Shown here: positions 1 to 12,713 of the stretch, one piece after another | Position numbering within the stretch: position 1 is the stretch's first letter | Layout of the letters: each line of letters begins with the position of its first letter | From: Closterium sp. Naga37s-1 | Lineage: Eukaryota; Streptophyta; Zygnematophyceae; Desmidiales; Closteriaceae | Length of the DNA: 64,000 nt | Reading direction: 5' to 3' | NCBI GenBank assembly: GCA_947471745.1 | Contig: CANJKZ010000509.1 | Location: 580,501-644,500 of the forward strand | Program-made: the position numbers and the translations under genes | The notes under the pieces: model-generated | Databases searched by the model: none | Seen by the model: the letters and a program-made list of their open reading frames with translations, nothing else | Told to the model about the DNA's origin: nothing

Positions 1-232
1 CGGATTTCGCAGCTTTCTGGTCTCACGAACGCCCTTATAGGGGGGCGGTTCTTCTTGCGGCGGGCTCGTCCAAAGTTATTAGGAGCTGGAAACTGACCGC
101 AGGGTACTTAGGACTGTGACAAAGACGATCGTGCATGGCGGTCCATGATTTGAATAACTTCGCTTCACATTTTATACCGGAGCGGATTTCGCAGCTTTCT
201 GGTATCACGAACGCCCTTATAGGGGGGCGGTT

Positions 233-362
233 TGTCAGATTTATATGACATAGCTACTGTAGGCTATAGTGGGGTAGCACATATGGGGTACAGTTTTCTA
301 GGGTTTGCTTTTTGTACCCAACTTTCACTTAGTCATTCCATTCCTGTTTTTCTTAATTCACA
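233..362 (+). mobile_element. Solo LTR of Copia family, copy 1
   Basis: A 130-bp sequence starting TGTCAGATTTATATGAC and ending TTAATTCACA interrupts a monomer. It is flanked by a perfect 5-bp target duplication CGGTT (228-232 and 363-367), which explains the 317-bp spacing in place of 182. It resembles the LTRs of Copia element 2: the 76 bases at its TGTCAG end are identical (reverse complement) to the 3' LTR at 52899-53024. TG...CA ends and no internal region define it as a solo LTR. Orientation is TGTCAG-first on the plus strand, opposite to the two Copia elements. Confidence 0.92.
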
Positions 363-3300
363 CGGTTCTTCTTGCGGCGGGCTCGTCTGAAGTTATTAGG
401 AGCTGGAAACTGACCGCAGGGTACTTAGGACACTGGCAAAGATGATCGTGCATGGCGGTCCATGATTTGAATAACTTCGCTTCACATTTTATACCGCTGC
501 GGATTTCGCAGCTTTCTGGTCTCACGAACGCCCTTATAGGGGGGCGGTTCTTCTTGCGGCGGGCTCGTCTAAAGTTATTAGGAGCTGGAAACTGAGTGCA
601 GGGTAGTTAGGAGTATGACAAAGATGATCGTGCATGGCGGTCCATGATTTGAATAACTTAGCTTCACATTTTATACCGCTGCGGATTTCGCAGCTTTCTG
701 GTCTCACGAACGCCCTTATAGGGGGGCGCTTCTTCTTGCGGCGGGCTCGTCTAAAGTTATTAGGAGCTGGAAACTGACTGCAGGGTAGTTAGGACTGTGA
801 CAAAGATGATCGTGCATGGCGGTCCATGATTTGAATAACTTCGCTCCACATTTTATACCGGTGCGGATTTCGCAGCTTTCTGGTCTCACGAACGCCCTTA
901 TAGGGGGGCGGTTCTTCTTGCGGCGGGCACGACTAAAGTTATTAGGAGCTGGAAACTGACCGCAGGGTACTTAGGACACTGGCAAAGATTATCGTGCATG
1001 GCGGTCCATGATTTGAATAACTTCGCTTCACATTTTATACCGCTGCGGATTTCGCAGCTTTCTGGTCTCACGAACGCCCTTATAGGGGGGCGGTTCTTCT
1101 TGCGGCGGGCTCGTCTAAAGTTATTAGGAGCTGGAAACTGACCGCAGGGTACTTAGGACTGTGACAAAGACGATCGTGCATGGCGGTCCATGATTTGAAT
1201 AACTTCGCTTCACATTTTATACCGGTGCGGATTTCGCAGCTTTCTGGTCTCACGAACGCCCTTACAGGGGGGCGGTTCTTCTTGCGGCGGGCTCGTCTAA
1301 AGTTATTAGGAGCTGGAAACTGACCGCAGGGTACTTAGGACTGTGGCAAAGATGGTCGTGCATGGCGGTCCATGATTTGAATAACTCCGCTTCACATTTT
1401 ATGCCAGAGCAGATTTCGCAGCTTTCTGGTCTCACGAACGCCCTTATAGGGGGGCGGTTCTTCCCGCGGCGGGCTCGTCTAGAGTTATTAGGAGCTGGAA
1501 ACTGACCGCAGGGTACTTAGGACACTGGCAAAGATGATCGTGCATGGCGGTCCATGATTTGAATAACTTCGCTTCACATTTTATACCGCTGCGGATTTCG
1601 CAGCTTTCTGGTCTCACGAACGCCCTTATAGGGGGGCGGTTCTTCTTGCGGCGGGCTTGTCAAAAGTTATTAGGAGCTGGAAACTGACTGCAGGGTAGTT
1701 AGGACTGTGACAAAGATGATCGTGCATGGCGGTCCATGATTTGAATAACTTTGCTCCACATTTTATACCGGTGCGGATTTCACAGCTTTCTGGTCTCACG
1801 AACGCCCTTATAGGGGGGCGGTTCTTCTTGCGGCGGGCTCGTATAAAGTTATTAGGAGCTGGAAACTGACCGCAGGGTACTTAGGACACTGGCAAAGATG
1901 ATCGTGCATGGCGGTCCATGATTTGAATAACTTCGCTTCACATTTTATACCGCTGCGGATTTCGCAGCTTTCTGGTCTCACGAACGCCCTTATAGGGGGG
2001 CGGTTCTTCTTGCGGCGGGCTTGTCAAAAGTTATTAGGAGCTGGAAACTGACTGCAGGGTAGTTAGGACTGTGACAAAGATGATCGTGCATGGCGGTCCA
2101 TGATTTGAATAACTTTGCTCCACATTTTATACCGGTGCGGATTTCGCAGCTTTCTGGTCTCACGAACGCCCTTATAGGGGGGCGGTTCTTCTTGCGGCGG
2201 GCTCGTATAAAGTTATTAGGAGCTGGAAACTGACCGCAGGGTACTTAGGACACTGGCAAAGATGATCGTGCATGGCGGTCCATGATTTGAATAACTTCGC
2301 TTCACATTTTATACCGCTGCGGATTTCGCAGCTTTCTGGTCTCACGAACGCCCTTATAGGGGGGCGGTTCTTCTTGCGGCGGGCTCATCCAAAGTTATTA
2401 GGAGCTGGAAACTGACCGCAGGGTACTTAGGACACTGGCAAAGACGATCGTGCATGGCGGTCCATGACTTGAATAAATTCGCTTCACATTTTATGCCGGA
2501 GCGGATTTCGCAGCTTTCTGGTCTCACGAACGCCCTTATAGGGGGGCGCTTCTTCTCGCGGCAGGCTCGTCTAAAGTTATTAGGAGCTCGAAACTGACCG
2601 CAGGGTACTTAGGACACTTTCAAAGATGATCGTGCATGGCGGTCCATGATTTGAATAACTTCGCTTCACATTTTATACCGCTGCGGAGTTCGCAGCTTTC
2701 TGGTCTCACGAACGCCCTTATAGGGGGGGCGGTTCTTCTCGCGGCGGGCTTGTCTAAATTTATTAGGAGCTGGAAACTGACCGCAGGGTACTTAGGACAC
2801 TGGCAAAGATGATCGTGCATGGCGGTCCATGATTTGAATAACTTCGCTTCACATTTTACACCGCTGCGGATTTCGCAGCTTTCTGGTCTCACGAACGCCC
2901 TTATAGGGGGGCGGTTCTTCTTGCGGCGGGCTCGTCTGAAGTTATCAGGAGCTGGAAACTGACCGCAGGGTACTTAGGACACTAGCAAAGATGATCGTGC
3001 ATGGCGGTCCATGATTTGAATAACTTCGCTTCACATTTTATACCGCTGCGGATTTCGCAGCTTTCTGGTCTCACGAACGCCCTTATAGGGGGGCGGTTCT
3101 TCTTGCGGCGGGCTCGTCTAAACTTATTAGGAGCTGGAAACTGACTGCAGGGTAGTTAGGACTGTGACAAAGATGATCGTGCATGGCGGTCCATGATTTG
3201 AATAACTTCGCTCCACATTTTATACCGGTGCGGATTTCGCAGCTTTCTGGTCTCACGAACGCCCTTATAGGGGGGCGGTTCTTCTTGCGGCGGGCTCGTC

Positions 3301-4929
3301 TAAAGTTATTAGGAGCTGGAAACTGAGCGCAGGGTACTTAGGACACTGGCAAAGATTATCATGCATGGCGGTCCATGATTTGAATAACTTCGCTTCACAT
3401 TTTATACCGCTGCGGATTTCGCAGCTTTCTGGTCTCACGAACGCCCTTATAGGGGGGCGGTTCTTCTTGCGGCGGGCTCGTCTAAAGTTATTAGGAGCTG
3501 GAAACTGAGTGCAGGGTAGTTAGGAGTATGACAAAGATGATCGTGCATGGCGGTCCATGATTTGAATAACTTAGCTTCACATTTTATACCGCTGCGGATT
3601 TCACAGCTTTCTGGTCTCACGAACGCCCTTATAGGGGGGCGCTTCTTCTTGCGGCGGGCTCGTCTAAAGTTATTAGGAGCTGGAAACTGACTGCAGGGTA
3701 GTTAGGACTGTGACAAAGATGATCGTGCATGGCGGTCCATGATTTGAATAACTTCGCTCCACATTTTATACCGGTGCGGATTTCGCAGCTTTCTGGTCTC
3801 ACGAACGCCCTTATAGGGGGGCGGTTCTTCTTGCGGCGGGCACGACTAAAGTTATTAGGAGCTGGAAACTGACCGCAGGGTACTTAGGACACTGGCAAAG
3901 ATTATCGTGCATGGCGGTCCATGATTTGAATAACTTCGCTTCACATTTTATACCGCTGCGGATTTCGCAGCTTTCTGGTCTCACGAACGCCCTTATAGGG
4001 GGGCGGTTCTTCTTGCGGCGGGCTCGTCTAAAGTTATTAGGAGCTGGAAACTGACCGCAGGGTACTTAGGACTGTGACAAAGACGATCGTGCATGGCGGT
4101 CCATGATTTGAATAACTTCGCTTCACATTTTATACCGGTGCGGATTTCGCAGCTTTCTGGTCTCACGAACGCCCTTACAGGGGGGCGGTTCTTCTTGCGG
4201 CGGGCTCGTCTAAAGTTATTAGGAGCTGGAAACTGACCGCAGGGTACTTAGGACTGTGGCAAAGATGGTCGTGCATGGCGGTCCATGATTTGAATAACTC
4301 CGCTTCACATTTTATGCCAGAGCAGATTTCGCAGCTTTCTGGTCTCACGAACGCCCTTATAGGGGGGCGGTTCTTCCCGCGGCGGGCTCGTCTAGAGTTA
4401 TTAGGAGCTGGAAACTGACCGCAGGGTACTTAGGACACTGGCAAAGATGATCGTGCATGGCGGTCCATGATTTGAATAACTTCGCTTCACATTTTATACC
4501 GCTGCGGATTTCGCAGCTTTCTGGTCTCACGAACGCCCTTATAGGGGGGCGGTTCTTCTTGCGGCGGGCTTGTCAAAAGTTATTAGGAGCTGGAAACTGA
4601 CTGCAGGGTAGTTAGGACTGTGACAAAGATGATCGTGCATGGCGGTCCATGATTTGAATAACTTTGCTCCACATTTTATACCGGTGCGGATTTCACAGCT
4701 TTCTGGTCTCACGAACGCCCTTATAGGGGGGCGGTTCTTCTTGCGGCGGGCTCGTATAAAGTTATTAGGAGCTGGAAACTGACCGCAGGGTACTTAGGAC
4801 ACTGGCAAAGATGATCGTGCATGGCGGTCCATGATTTGAATAACTTCGCTTCACATTTTATACCGCTGCGGATTTCGCAGCTTTCTGGTCTCACGAACGC
4901 CCTTATAGGGGAGCGGTTCTTCTTGCGGC

Positions 4930-7480
4930 GGGCTTGTCAAAAGTTATTAGGAGCTGGAAACTGACCGCAGGGTACTTAGGACTGTGACAAAGACGATCGT
5001 GCATGGCGGTCCATGATTTGAATAACTTCGCTTCACATTTTATACCGGTGCGGATTTCGCAGCTTTCTGGTCTCACGAACGCCCTTATAGGGGGGCGGTT
5101 CTTCTTGCGGCGGGCTTGTCAAAAGTTATTAGGAGCTGGAAACTGACTGCAGGGTAGTTAGGACTGTGACAAAGATGATCGTGCATGGCGGTCCATGATT
5201 TGAATAACTTTGCTCCACATTTTATACCGGTGCGGATTTCACAGCTTTCTGGTCTCACGAACGCCCTTATAGGGGGGCGGTTCTTCTTGCGGCGGGCTCG
5301 TATAAAGTTATTAGGAGCTGGAAACTGACCGCAGGGTACTTAGGACACTGGCAAAGATGATCGTGCATGGCGGTCCATGATTTGAATAACTTCGCTTCAC
5401 ATTTTATACCGCTGCGGATTTCGCAGCTTTCTGGTCTCACGAACGCCCTTATAGGGGGGCGGTTCTTCTTGCGGCGGGCTTGTCAAAAGTTATTAGGAGC
5501 TGGAAACTGACCGCAGGGTACTTAGGACTGTGACAAAGACGATCGTGCATGGCGGTCCATGATTTGAATAACTTCGCTTCACATTTTATACCGCTGCGGA
5601 TTTCGCAGCTTTCTGGTCTCACGAACGCCCTTATAGGGGGGCGGTTCTTCTTGCGGCGGGCTTGTCAAAAGTTATTAGGAGCTGGAAACTGACTGCAGGG
5701 TAGTTAGGACTGTGACAAAGATGATCGTGCATGGCGGTCCATGATTTGAATAACTTTGCTCCACATTTTATACCGGTGCGGATTTCACAGCTTTCTGGTC
5801 TCACGAACGCCCTTATAGGGGGGCGGTTCTTCTTGCGGCGGGCTCGTATAAAGTTATTAGGAGCTGGAAACTGACCGCAGGGTACTTAGGACACTGGCAA
5901 AGATGATCGTGCATGGCGGTCCATGATTTGAATAACTTCGCTTCACATTTTATACCGCTGCGGATTTCGCAGCTTTCTGGTCTCACGAACGCCCTTATAG
6001 GGGGGCGGTTCTTCTTGCGGCGGGCTTGTCAAAAGTTATTAGGAGCTGGAAACTGACCGCAGGGTACTTAGGACTGTGACAAAGACGATCGTGCATGGCG
6101 GTCCATGATTTGAATAACTTCGCTTCACATTTTATACCGGTGCGGATTTCGCAGCTTTCTGGTCTCACGAACGCCCTTATAGGGGGGCGGTTCTTCTTGC
6201 GGCGGGCTCGTCTAAAGTTATTAGGAGCTGGAAACTGACCGCAGGGTACTTAGGACTGTGACAAAGACGATCGTGCATGGCGGTCCATGATTTGAATAAC
6301 TTCGCTTCACATTTTATACCGGTGCGGATTTCGCAGCTTTCTGGTCTCACGAACGCCCTTATAGGGGGGCGGTTCTTCTTGCGGCGGGCTTGTCAAAAGT
6401 TATTAGGAGCTGGAAACTGACTGCAGGGTAGTTAGGACTGTGACAAAGATGATCGTGCATGGCGGTCCATGATTTGAATAACTTTGCTCCACATTTTATA
6501 CCGGTGCGGATTTCACAGCTTTCTGGTCTCACGAACGCCCTTATAGGGGGGCGGTTCTTCTTGCGGCGGGCTCGTATAAAGTTATTAGGAGCTGGAAACT
6601 GACCGCAGGGTACTTAGGACACTGGCAAAGATGATCGTGCATGGCGGTCCATGATTTGAATAACTTCGCTTCACATTTTATACCGCTGCGGATTTCGCAG
6701 CTTTCTGGTCTCACGAACGCCCTTATAGGGGGGCGGTTCTTCTTGCGGCGGGCTTGTCAAAAGTTATTAGGAGCTGGAAACTGACCGCAGGGTACTTAGG
6801 ACTGTGACAAAGACGATCGTGCATGGCGGTCCATGATTTGAATAACTTCGCTTCACATTTTATACCGCTGCGGATTTCGCAGCTTTCTGGTCTCACGAAC
6901 GCCCTTATAGGGGGGCGGTTCTTCTTGCGGCGGGCTTGTCAAAAGTTATTAGGAGCTGGAAACTGACTGCAGGGTAGTTAGGACTGTGACAAAGATGATC
7001 GTGCATGGCGGTCCATGATTTGAATAACTTTGCTCCACATTTTATACCGGTGCGGATTTCACAGCTTTCTGGTCTCACGAACGCCCTTATAGGGGGGCGG
7101 TTCTTCTTGCGGCGGGCTCGTATAAAGTTATTAGGAGCTGGAAACTGACCGCAGGGTACTTAGGACACTGGCAAAGATGATCGTGCATGGCGGTCCATGA
7201 TTTGAATAACTTCGCTTCACATTTTATACCGCTGCGGATTTCGCAGCTTTCTGGTCTCACGAACGCCCTTATAGGGGGGCGGTTCTTCTTGCGGCGGGCT
7301 TGTCAAAAGTTATTAGGAGCTGGAAACTGACCGCAGGGTACTTAGGACTGTGACAAAGACGATCGTGCATGGCGGTCCATGATTTGAATAACTTCGCTTC
7401 ACATTTTATACCGGTGCGGATTTCGCAGCTTTCTGGTCTCACGAACGCCCTTATAGGGGGGCGGTTCTTCTTGCGGCGGG
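4930..7480. repeat. Trimeric higher-order repeat (3 x 182 = 546 bp)
   Basis: Three monomer subtypes recur in order. One has CTTGTCAAAAG with CCGCAGGGTACTTAGGACTG; the next has CTTGTCAAAAG with CTGCAGGGTAGTTAGG, TTTGCTCCAC and TTTCACAGC; the third has CTCGTATAAAG and GGACACTGGC. The same subtype starts at about 4933 and 5479, exactly 546 bp apart, and again near 6025. Occasional extra monomers (for example near 6206) break the rhythm. The same trimer pattern recurs at about 11640-13800. Confidence 0.85.
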
Positions 7481-10400
7481 CTCGTCTAAAGTTATTAGGA
7501 GCTGGAAACTGACCGCAGGGTACTTAGGACTGTGACAAAGACGATCGTGCATGGCGGTCCATGATTTGAATAACTTCGCTTCACATTTTATACCGGTGCG
7601 GATTTCGCAGCTTTCTGGTCTCACGAACGCCCTTACAGGGGTGCGGTTCTTCTTGCGGCGGGCTCGTCTAAAGTTATTAGGAGCTGGAAACTGACCGCAG
7701 GGTACTTAGGACTGTGGCAAAGATGGTCGTGCATGGCGGTCCATGATTTGAATAACTCCGCTTCACATTTTATGCCAGAGCAGATTTCGCAGCTTTCTGG
7801 TCTCACGAACGCCCTTATAGGGGGGCGGTTCTTCCCGCGGCGGGCTCGTCTAGAGTTATTAGGAGCTGGAAACTGACCGCAGGGTACTTAGGACACTGGC
7901 AAAGATGATCGTGCATGGCGGTCCATGATTTGAATAACTTCGCTTCACATTTTATACCGCTGCGGATTTCGCAGCTTTCTGGTCTCACGAACGCCCTTAT
8001 AGGGGGGCGGTTCTTCTTGCGGCGGGCTTGTCAAAAGTTATTAGGAGCTGGAAACTGACTGCAGGGTAGTTAGGACTGTGACAAAGATGATCGTGCATGG
8101 CGGTCCATGATTTGAATAACTTTGCTCCACATTTTATACCGGTGCGGATTTCACAGCTTTCTGGTCTCACGAACGCCCTTATAGGGGGGCGGTTCTTCTT
8201 GCGGCGGGCTCGTATAAAGTTATTAGGAGCTGGAAACTGACCGCAGGGTACTTAGGACACTGGCAAAGATGATCGTGCATGGCGGTCCATGATTTGAATA
8301 ACTTCGCTTCACATTTTATACCGCTGCGGATTTCGCAGCTTTCTGGTCTCACGAACGCCCTTATAGGGGGGCGGTTCTTCTTGCGGCGGGCTTGTCAAAA
8401 GTTATTAGGAGCTGGAAACTGACTGCAGGGTAGTTAGGACTGTGACAAAGATGATCGTGCATGGCGGTCCATGATTTGAATAACTTTGCTCCACATTTTA
8501 TACCGGTGCGGATTTCACAGCTTTCTGGTCTCACGAACGCCCTTATAGGGGGGCGGTTCTTCTTGCGGCGGGCTCGTATAAAGTTATTAGGAGCTGGAAA
8601 CTGACCGCAGGGTACTTAGGACACTGGCAAAGATGATCATGCATGGCGGTCCATGATTTGAATAACTTCGCTTCACATTTTATACCGCTGCGGATTTCGC
8701 AGCTTTCTGGTCTCACGAACGCCCTTATAGGGGGGCGGTTCTTCTTGCGGCGGGCTTGTCAAAAGTTATTAGGAGCTGGAAACTGACCGCAGGGTACTTA
8801 GGACTGTGACAAAGACGATCGTGCATGGCGGTCCATGATTTGAATAACTTCGCTTCACATTTTATACCAGTGCGGATTTCGCAGCTTTCTGGTCTCACGA
8901 ACGCCCTTATAGGGGGGCGGTTCTTCTTGCGGCGGGCTCGTCTAAAGTTATTAGGAGCTGGAAACTGACCGCAGGGTACTTAGGACTGTGACAAAGACGA
9001 TCGTGCATGGCGGTCCATGATTTGAATAACTTCGCTTCACATTTTATACCGGTGCGGATTTCGCAGCTTTCTGGTCTCACGAACGCCCTTACAGGGGGGC
9101 GGTTCTTCTTGCGGCGGGCTCGTCTAAAGTTATTAGGAGCTGGAAACTGACCGCAGGGTACTTAGGACTGTGGCAAAGATGGTCGTGCATGGCGGTCCAT
9201 GATTTGAATAACTCCGCTTCACATTTTATGCCAGAGCAGATTTCGCAGCTTTCTGGTCTCACGAACGCCCTTATAGGGGGGCGGTTCTTCCCGCGGCGGG
9301 CTCGTCTAGAGTTATTAGGAGCTGGAAACTGACCGCAGGGTACTTAGGACACTGGCAAAGATGATCGTGCATGGCGGTCCATGATTTGAATAACTTCGCT
9401 TCACATTTTATACCGCTGCGGATTTCGCAGCTTTCTGGTCTCACGAACGCCCTTATAGGGGGGCGGTTCTTCTTGCGGCGGGCTTGTCAAAAGTTATTAG
9501 GAGCTGGAAACTGACTGCAGGGTAGTTAGGACTGTGACAAAGATGATCGTGCATGGCGGTCCATGATTTGAATAACTTTGCTCCACATTTTATACCGGTG
9601 CGGATTTCGCAGCTTTCTGGTCTCACGAACGCCCTTATAGGGGGGCGGTTCTTCTTGCGGCGGGCTCGTATAAAGTTATTAGGAGCTGGAAACTGACCGC
9701 AGGGTACTTAGGACACTGGCAAAGATGATCGTGCATGGCGGTCCATGATTTGAATAACTTCGCTTCACATTTTATACCGCTGCGGATTTCGCAGCTTTCT
9801 GGTCTCACGAACGCCCTTATAGGGGGGCGGTTCTTCTTGCGGCGGGCTCATCCAAAGTTATTAGGAGCTGGAAACTGACCGCAGGGTACTTAGGACACTG
9901 GCAAAGACGATCGTGCATGGCGGTCCATGACTTGAATAAATTCGCTTCACATTTTATGCCGGAGCGGATTTCGCAGCTTTCTGGTCTCACGAACGCCCTT
10001 ATAGGGGGGCGCTTCTTCTCGCGGCAGGCTCGTCTAAAGTTATTAGGAGCTCGAAACTGACCGCAGGGTACTTAGGACACTTTCAAAGATGATCGTGCAT
10101 GGCGGTCCATGATTTGAATAACTTCGCTTCACATTTTATACCGCTGCGGAGTTCGCAGCTTTCTGGTCTCACGAACGCCCTTATAGGGGGGGCGGTTCTT
10201 CTCGCGGCGGGCTTGTCTAAATTTATTAGGAGCTGGAAACTGACCGCAGGGTACTTAGGACACTGGCAAAGATGATCGTGCATGGCGGTCCATGATTTGA
10301 ATAACTTCGCTTCACATTTTACACCGCTGCGGATTTCGCAGCTTTCTGGTCTCACGAACGCCCTTATAGGGGGGCGGTTCTTCTTGCGGCGGGCTCGTCT

Positions 10401-11640
10401 GAAGTTATCAGGAGCTGGAAACTGACCGCAGGGTACTTAGGACACTAGCAAAGATGATCGTGCATGGCGGTCCATGATTTGAATAACTTCGCTTCACATT
10501 TTATACCGCTGCGGATTTCGCAGCTTTCTGGTCTCACGAACGCCCTTATAGGGGGGCGGTTCTTCTTGCGGCGGGCTCGTCTAAACTTATTAGGAGCTGG
10601 AAACTGACTGCAGGGTAGTTAGGACTGTGACAAAGATGATCGTGCATGGCGGTCCATGATTTGAATAACTTCGCTCCACATTTTATACCGGTGCGGATTT
10701 CGCAGCTTTCTGGTCTCACGAACGCCCTTATAGGGGGGCGGTTCTTCTTGCGGCGGGCTCGTCTAAAGTTATTAGGAGCTGGAAACTGAGCGCAGGGTAC
10801 TTAGGACACTGGCAAAGATTATCATGCATGGCGGTCCATGATTTGAATAACTTCGCTTCACATTTTATACCGCTGCGGATTTCGCAGCTTTCTGGTCTCA
10901 CGAACGCCCTTATAGGGGGGCGGTTCTTCTTGCGGCGGGCTCGTCCAGAGTTATTAGGAGCTGGAAACTGACCGCAGGGTACTTAGGACTGTGACAAAGA
11001 CGATCGTGCATGGCGGTCCATGATTTGAATAACTTCGCTTCACATTTTATACCGGAGCGGATTTCGCAGCTTTCTGGTATCACGAACGCCCTTATAGGGG
11101 GGCGGTTTGTCAGATTTATATGACATAGCTACTGTAGGCTATAGTGGGGTAGCACATATGGGGTACAGTTTTCTAGGGTTTGCTTTTTGTACCCAACTTT
11201 CACTTTGTCATTCCATTCCTGTTTTTCTTAATTCACACGGTTCTTCTTGCGGCGGGCTCGTCTGAAGTTATTAGGAGCTGGAAACTGACCGCAGGGTACT
11301 TAGGACACTGGCAAAGATGATCGTGCATGGCGGTCCATGATTTGAATAACTTCGCTTCACATTTTATACCGCTGCGGATTTCGCAGCTTTCTGGTCTCAC
11401 GAACGCCCTTATAGGGGGGCGGTTCTTCTTGCGGCGGGCTCGTCTAAAGTTATTAGGAGCTGGAAACTGAGTGCAGGGTAGTTAGGAGTATGACAAAGAT
11501 GATCGTGCATGGCGGTCCATGATTTGAATAACTTAGCTTCACATTTTATACCGCTGCGGATTTCGCAGCTTTCTGGTCTCACGAACGCCCTTATAGGGGG
11601 GCGCTTCTTCTTGCGGCGGGCTCGTCTAAAGTTATTAGAA
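6390..11640. repeat. About 5.2-kb direct duplication inside block A, first copy
   Basis: Monomer order and solo-LTR position here match about 12714-17960 at a constant offset of 6324 bp. For example the solo LTR at 11108 recurs at 17432, and a rare monomer pair at 10083 recurs at 16407. A shorter stretch at about 1950-3475 matches 9413-10938 at offset 7463. The edges are approximate because they were read by eye. Such offsets indicate large unequal exchanges within the array. Confidence 0.75.
11108..11237 (+). mobile_element. Solo LTR, copy 2 (same insertion amplified)
   Basis: Same 130-bp LTR with the same CGGTT target duplication at the same monomer position as the copy at 233. It reads CACTTTGTCATT where the copies at 233 and 18659 read CACTTAGTCATT. 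Its identical site and flanks show it was copied with the surrounding satellite, not inserted afresh. Confidence 0.92.
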
Positions 11641-12713
11641 GCTGGAAACTGACTGCAGGGTAGTTAGGACTGTGACAAAGATGATCGTGCATGGCGGTCC
11701 ATGATTTGAATAACTTTGCTCCACATTTTATACCGGTGCGGATTTCACAGCTTTCTGGTCTCACGAACGCCCTTATAGGGGGGCGGTTCTTCTTGCGGCG
11801 GGCTCGTATAAAGTTATTAGGAGCTGGAAACTGACCGCAGGGTACTTAGGACACTGGCAAAGATGATCGTGCATGGCGGTCCATGATTTGAATAACTTCG
11901 CTTCACATTTTATACCGCTGCGGATTTCGCAGCTTTCTGGTCTCACGAACGCCCTTATAGGGGGGCGGTTCTTCTTGCGGCGGGCTTGTCAAAAGTTATT
12001 AGGAGCTGGAAACTGACCGCAGGGTACTTAGGACTGTGACAAAGACGATCGTGCATGGCGGTCCATGATTTGAATAACTTCGCTTCACATTTTATACCGG
12101 TGCGGATTTCGCAGCTTTCTGGTCTCACGAACGCCCTTATAGGGGGGCGGTTCTTCTTGCGGCGGGCTTGTCAAAAGTTATTAGGAGCTGGAAACTGACT
12201 GCAGGGTAGTTAGGACTGTGACAAAGATGATCGTGCATGGCGGTCCATGATTTGAATAACTTTGCTCCACATTTTATACCGGTGCGGATTTCACAGCTTT
12301 CTGGTCTCACGAACGCCCTTATAGGGGGGCGGTTCTTCTTGCGGCGGGCTCGTATAAAGTTATTAGGAGCTGGAAACTGACCGCAGGGTACTTAGGACAC
12401 TGGCAAAGATGATCGTGCATGGCGGTCCATGATTTGAATAACTTCGCTTCACATTTTATACCGCTGCGGATTTCGCAGCTTTCTGGTCTCACGAACGCCC
12501 TTATAGGGGGGCGGTTCTTCTTGCGGCGGGCTTGTCAAAAGTTATTAGGAGCTGGAAACTGACCGCAGGGTACTTAGGACTGTGACAAAGACGATCGTGC
12601 ATGGCGGTCCATGATTTGAATAACTTCGCTTCACATTTTATACCGGTGCGGATTTCGCAGCTTTCTGGTCTCACGAACGCCCTTATAGGGGGGCGGTTCT
12701 TCTTGCGGCGGGC

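Noticed and set aside
2620-2892. Minus-strand frames of 74-247 codons throughout the satellite (MRPESCEIRSG... and similar)
   Set aside because: They are the same monomer read in one frame; a 182-bp unit shifts frame each repeat, and no start signal, domain or conserved length supports a gene.
4930-7480. CRISPR-like regular direct repeats
   Set aside because: The whole 182-bp unit repeats, with no unique spacers, no cas genes and eukaryotic retroelements around.
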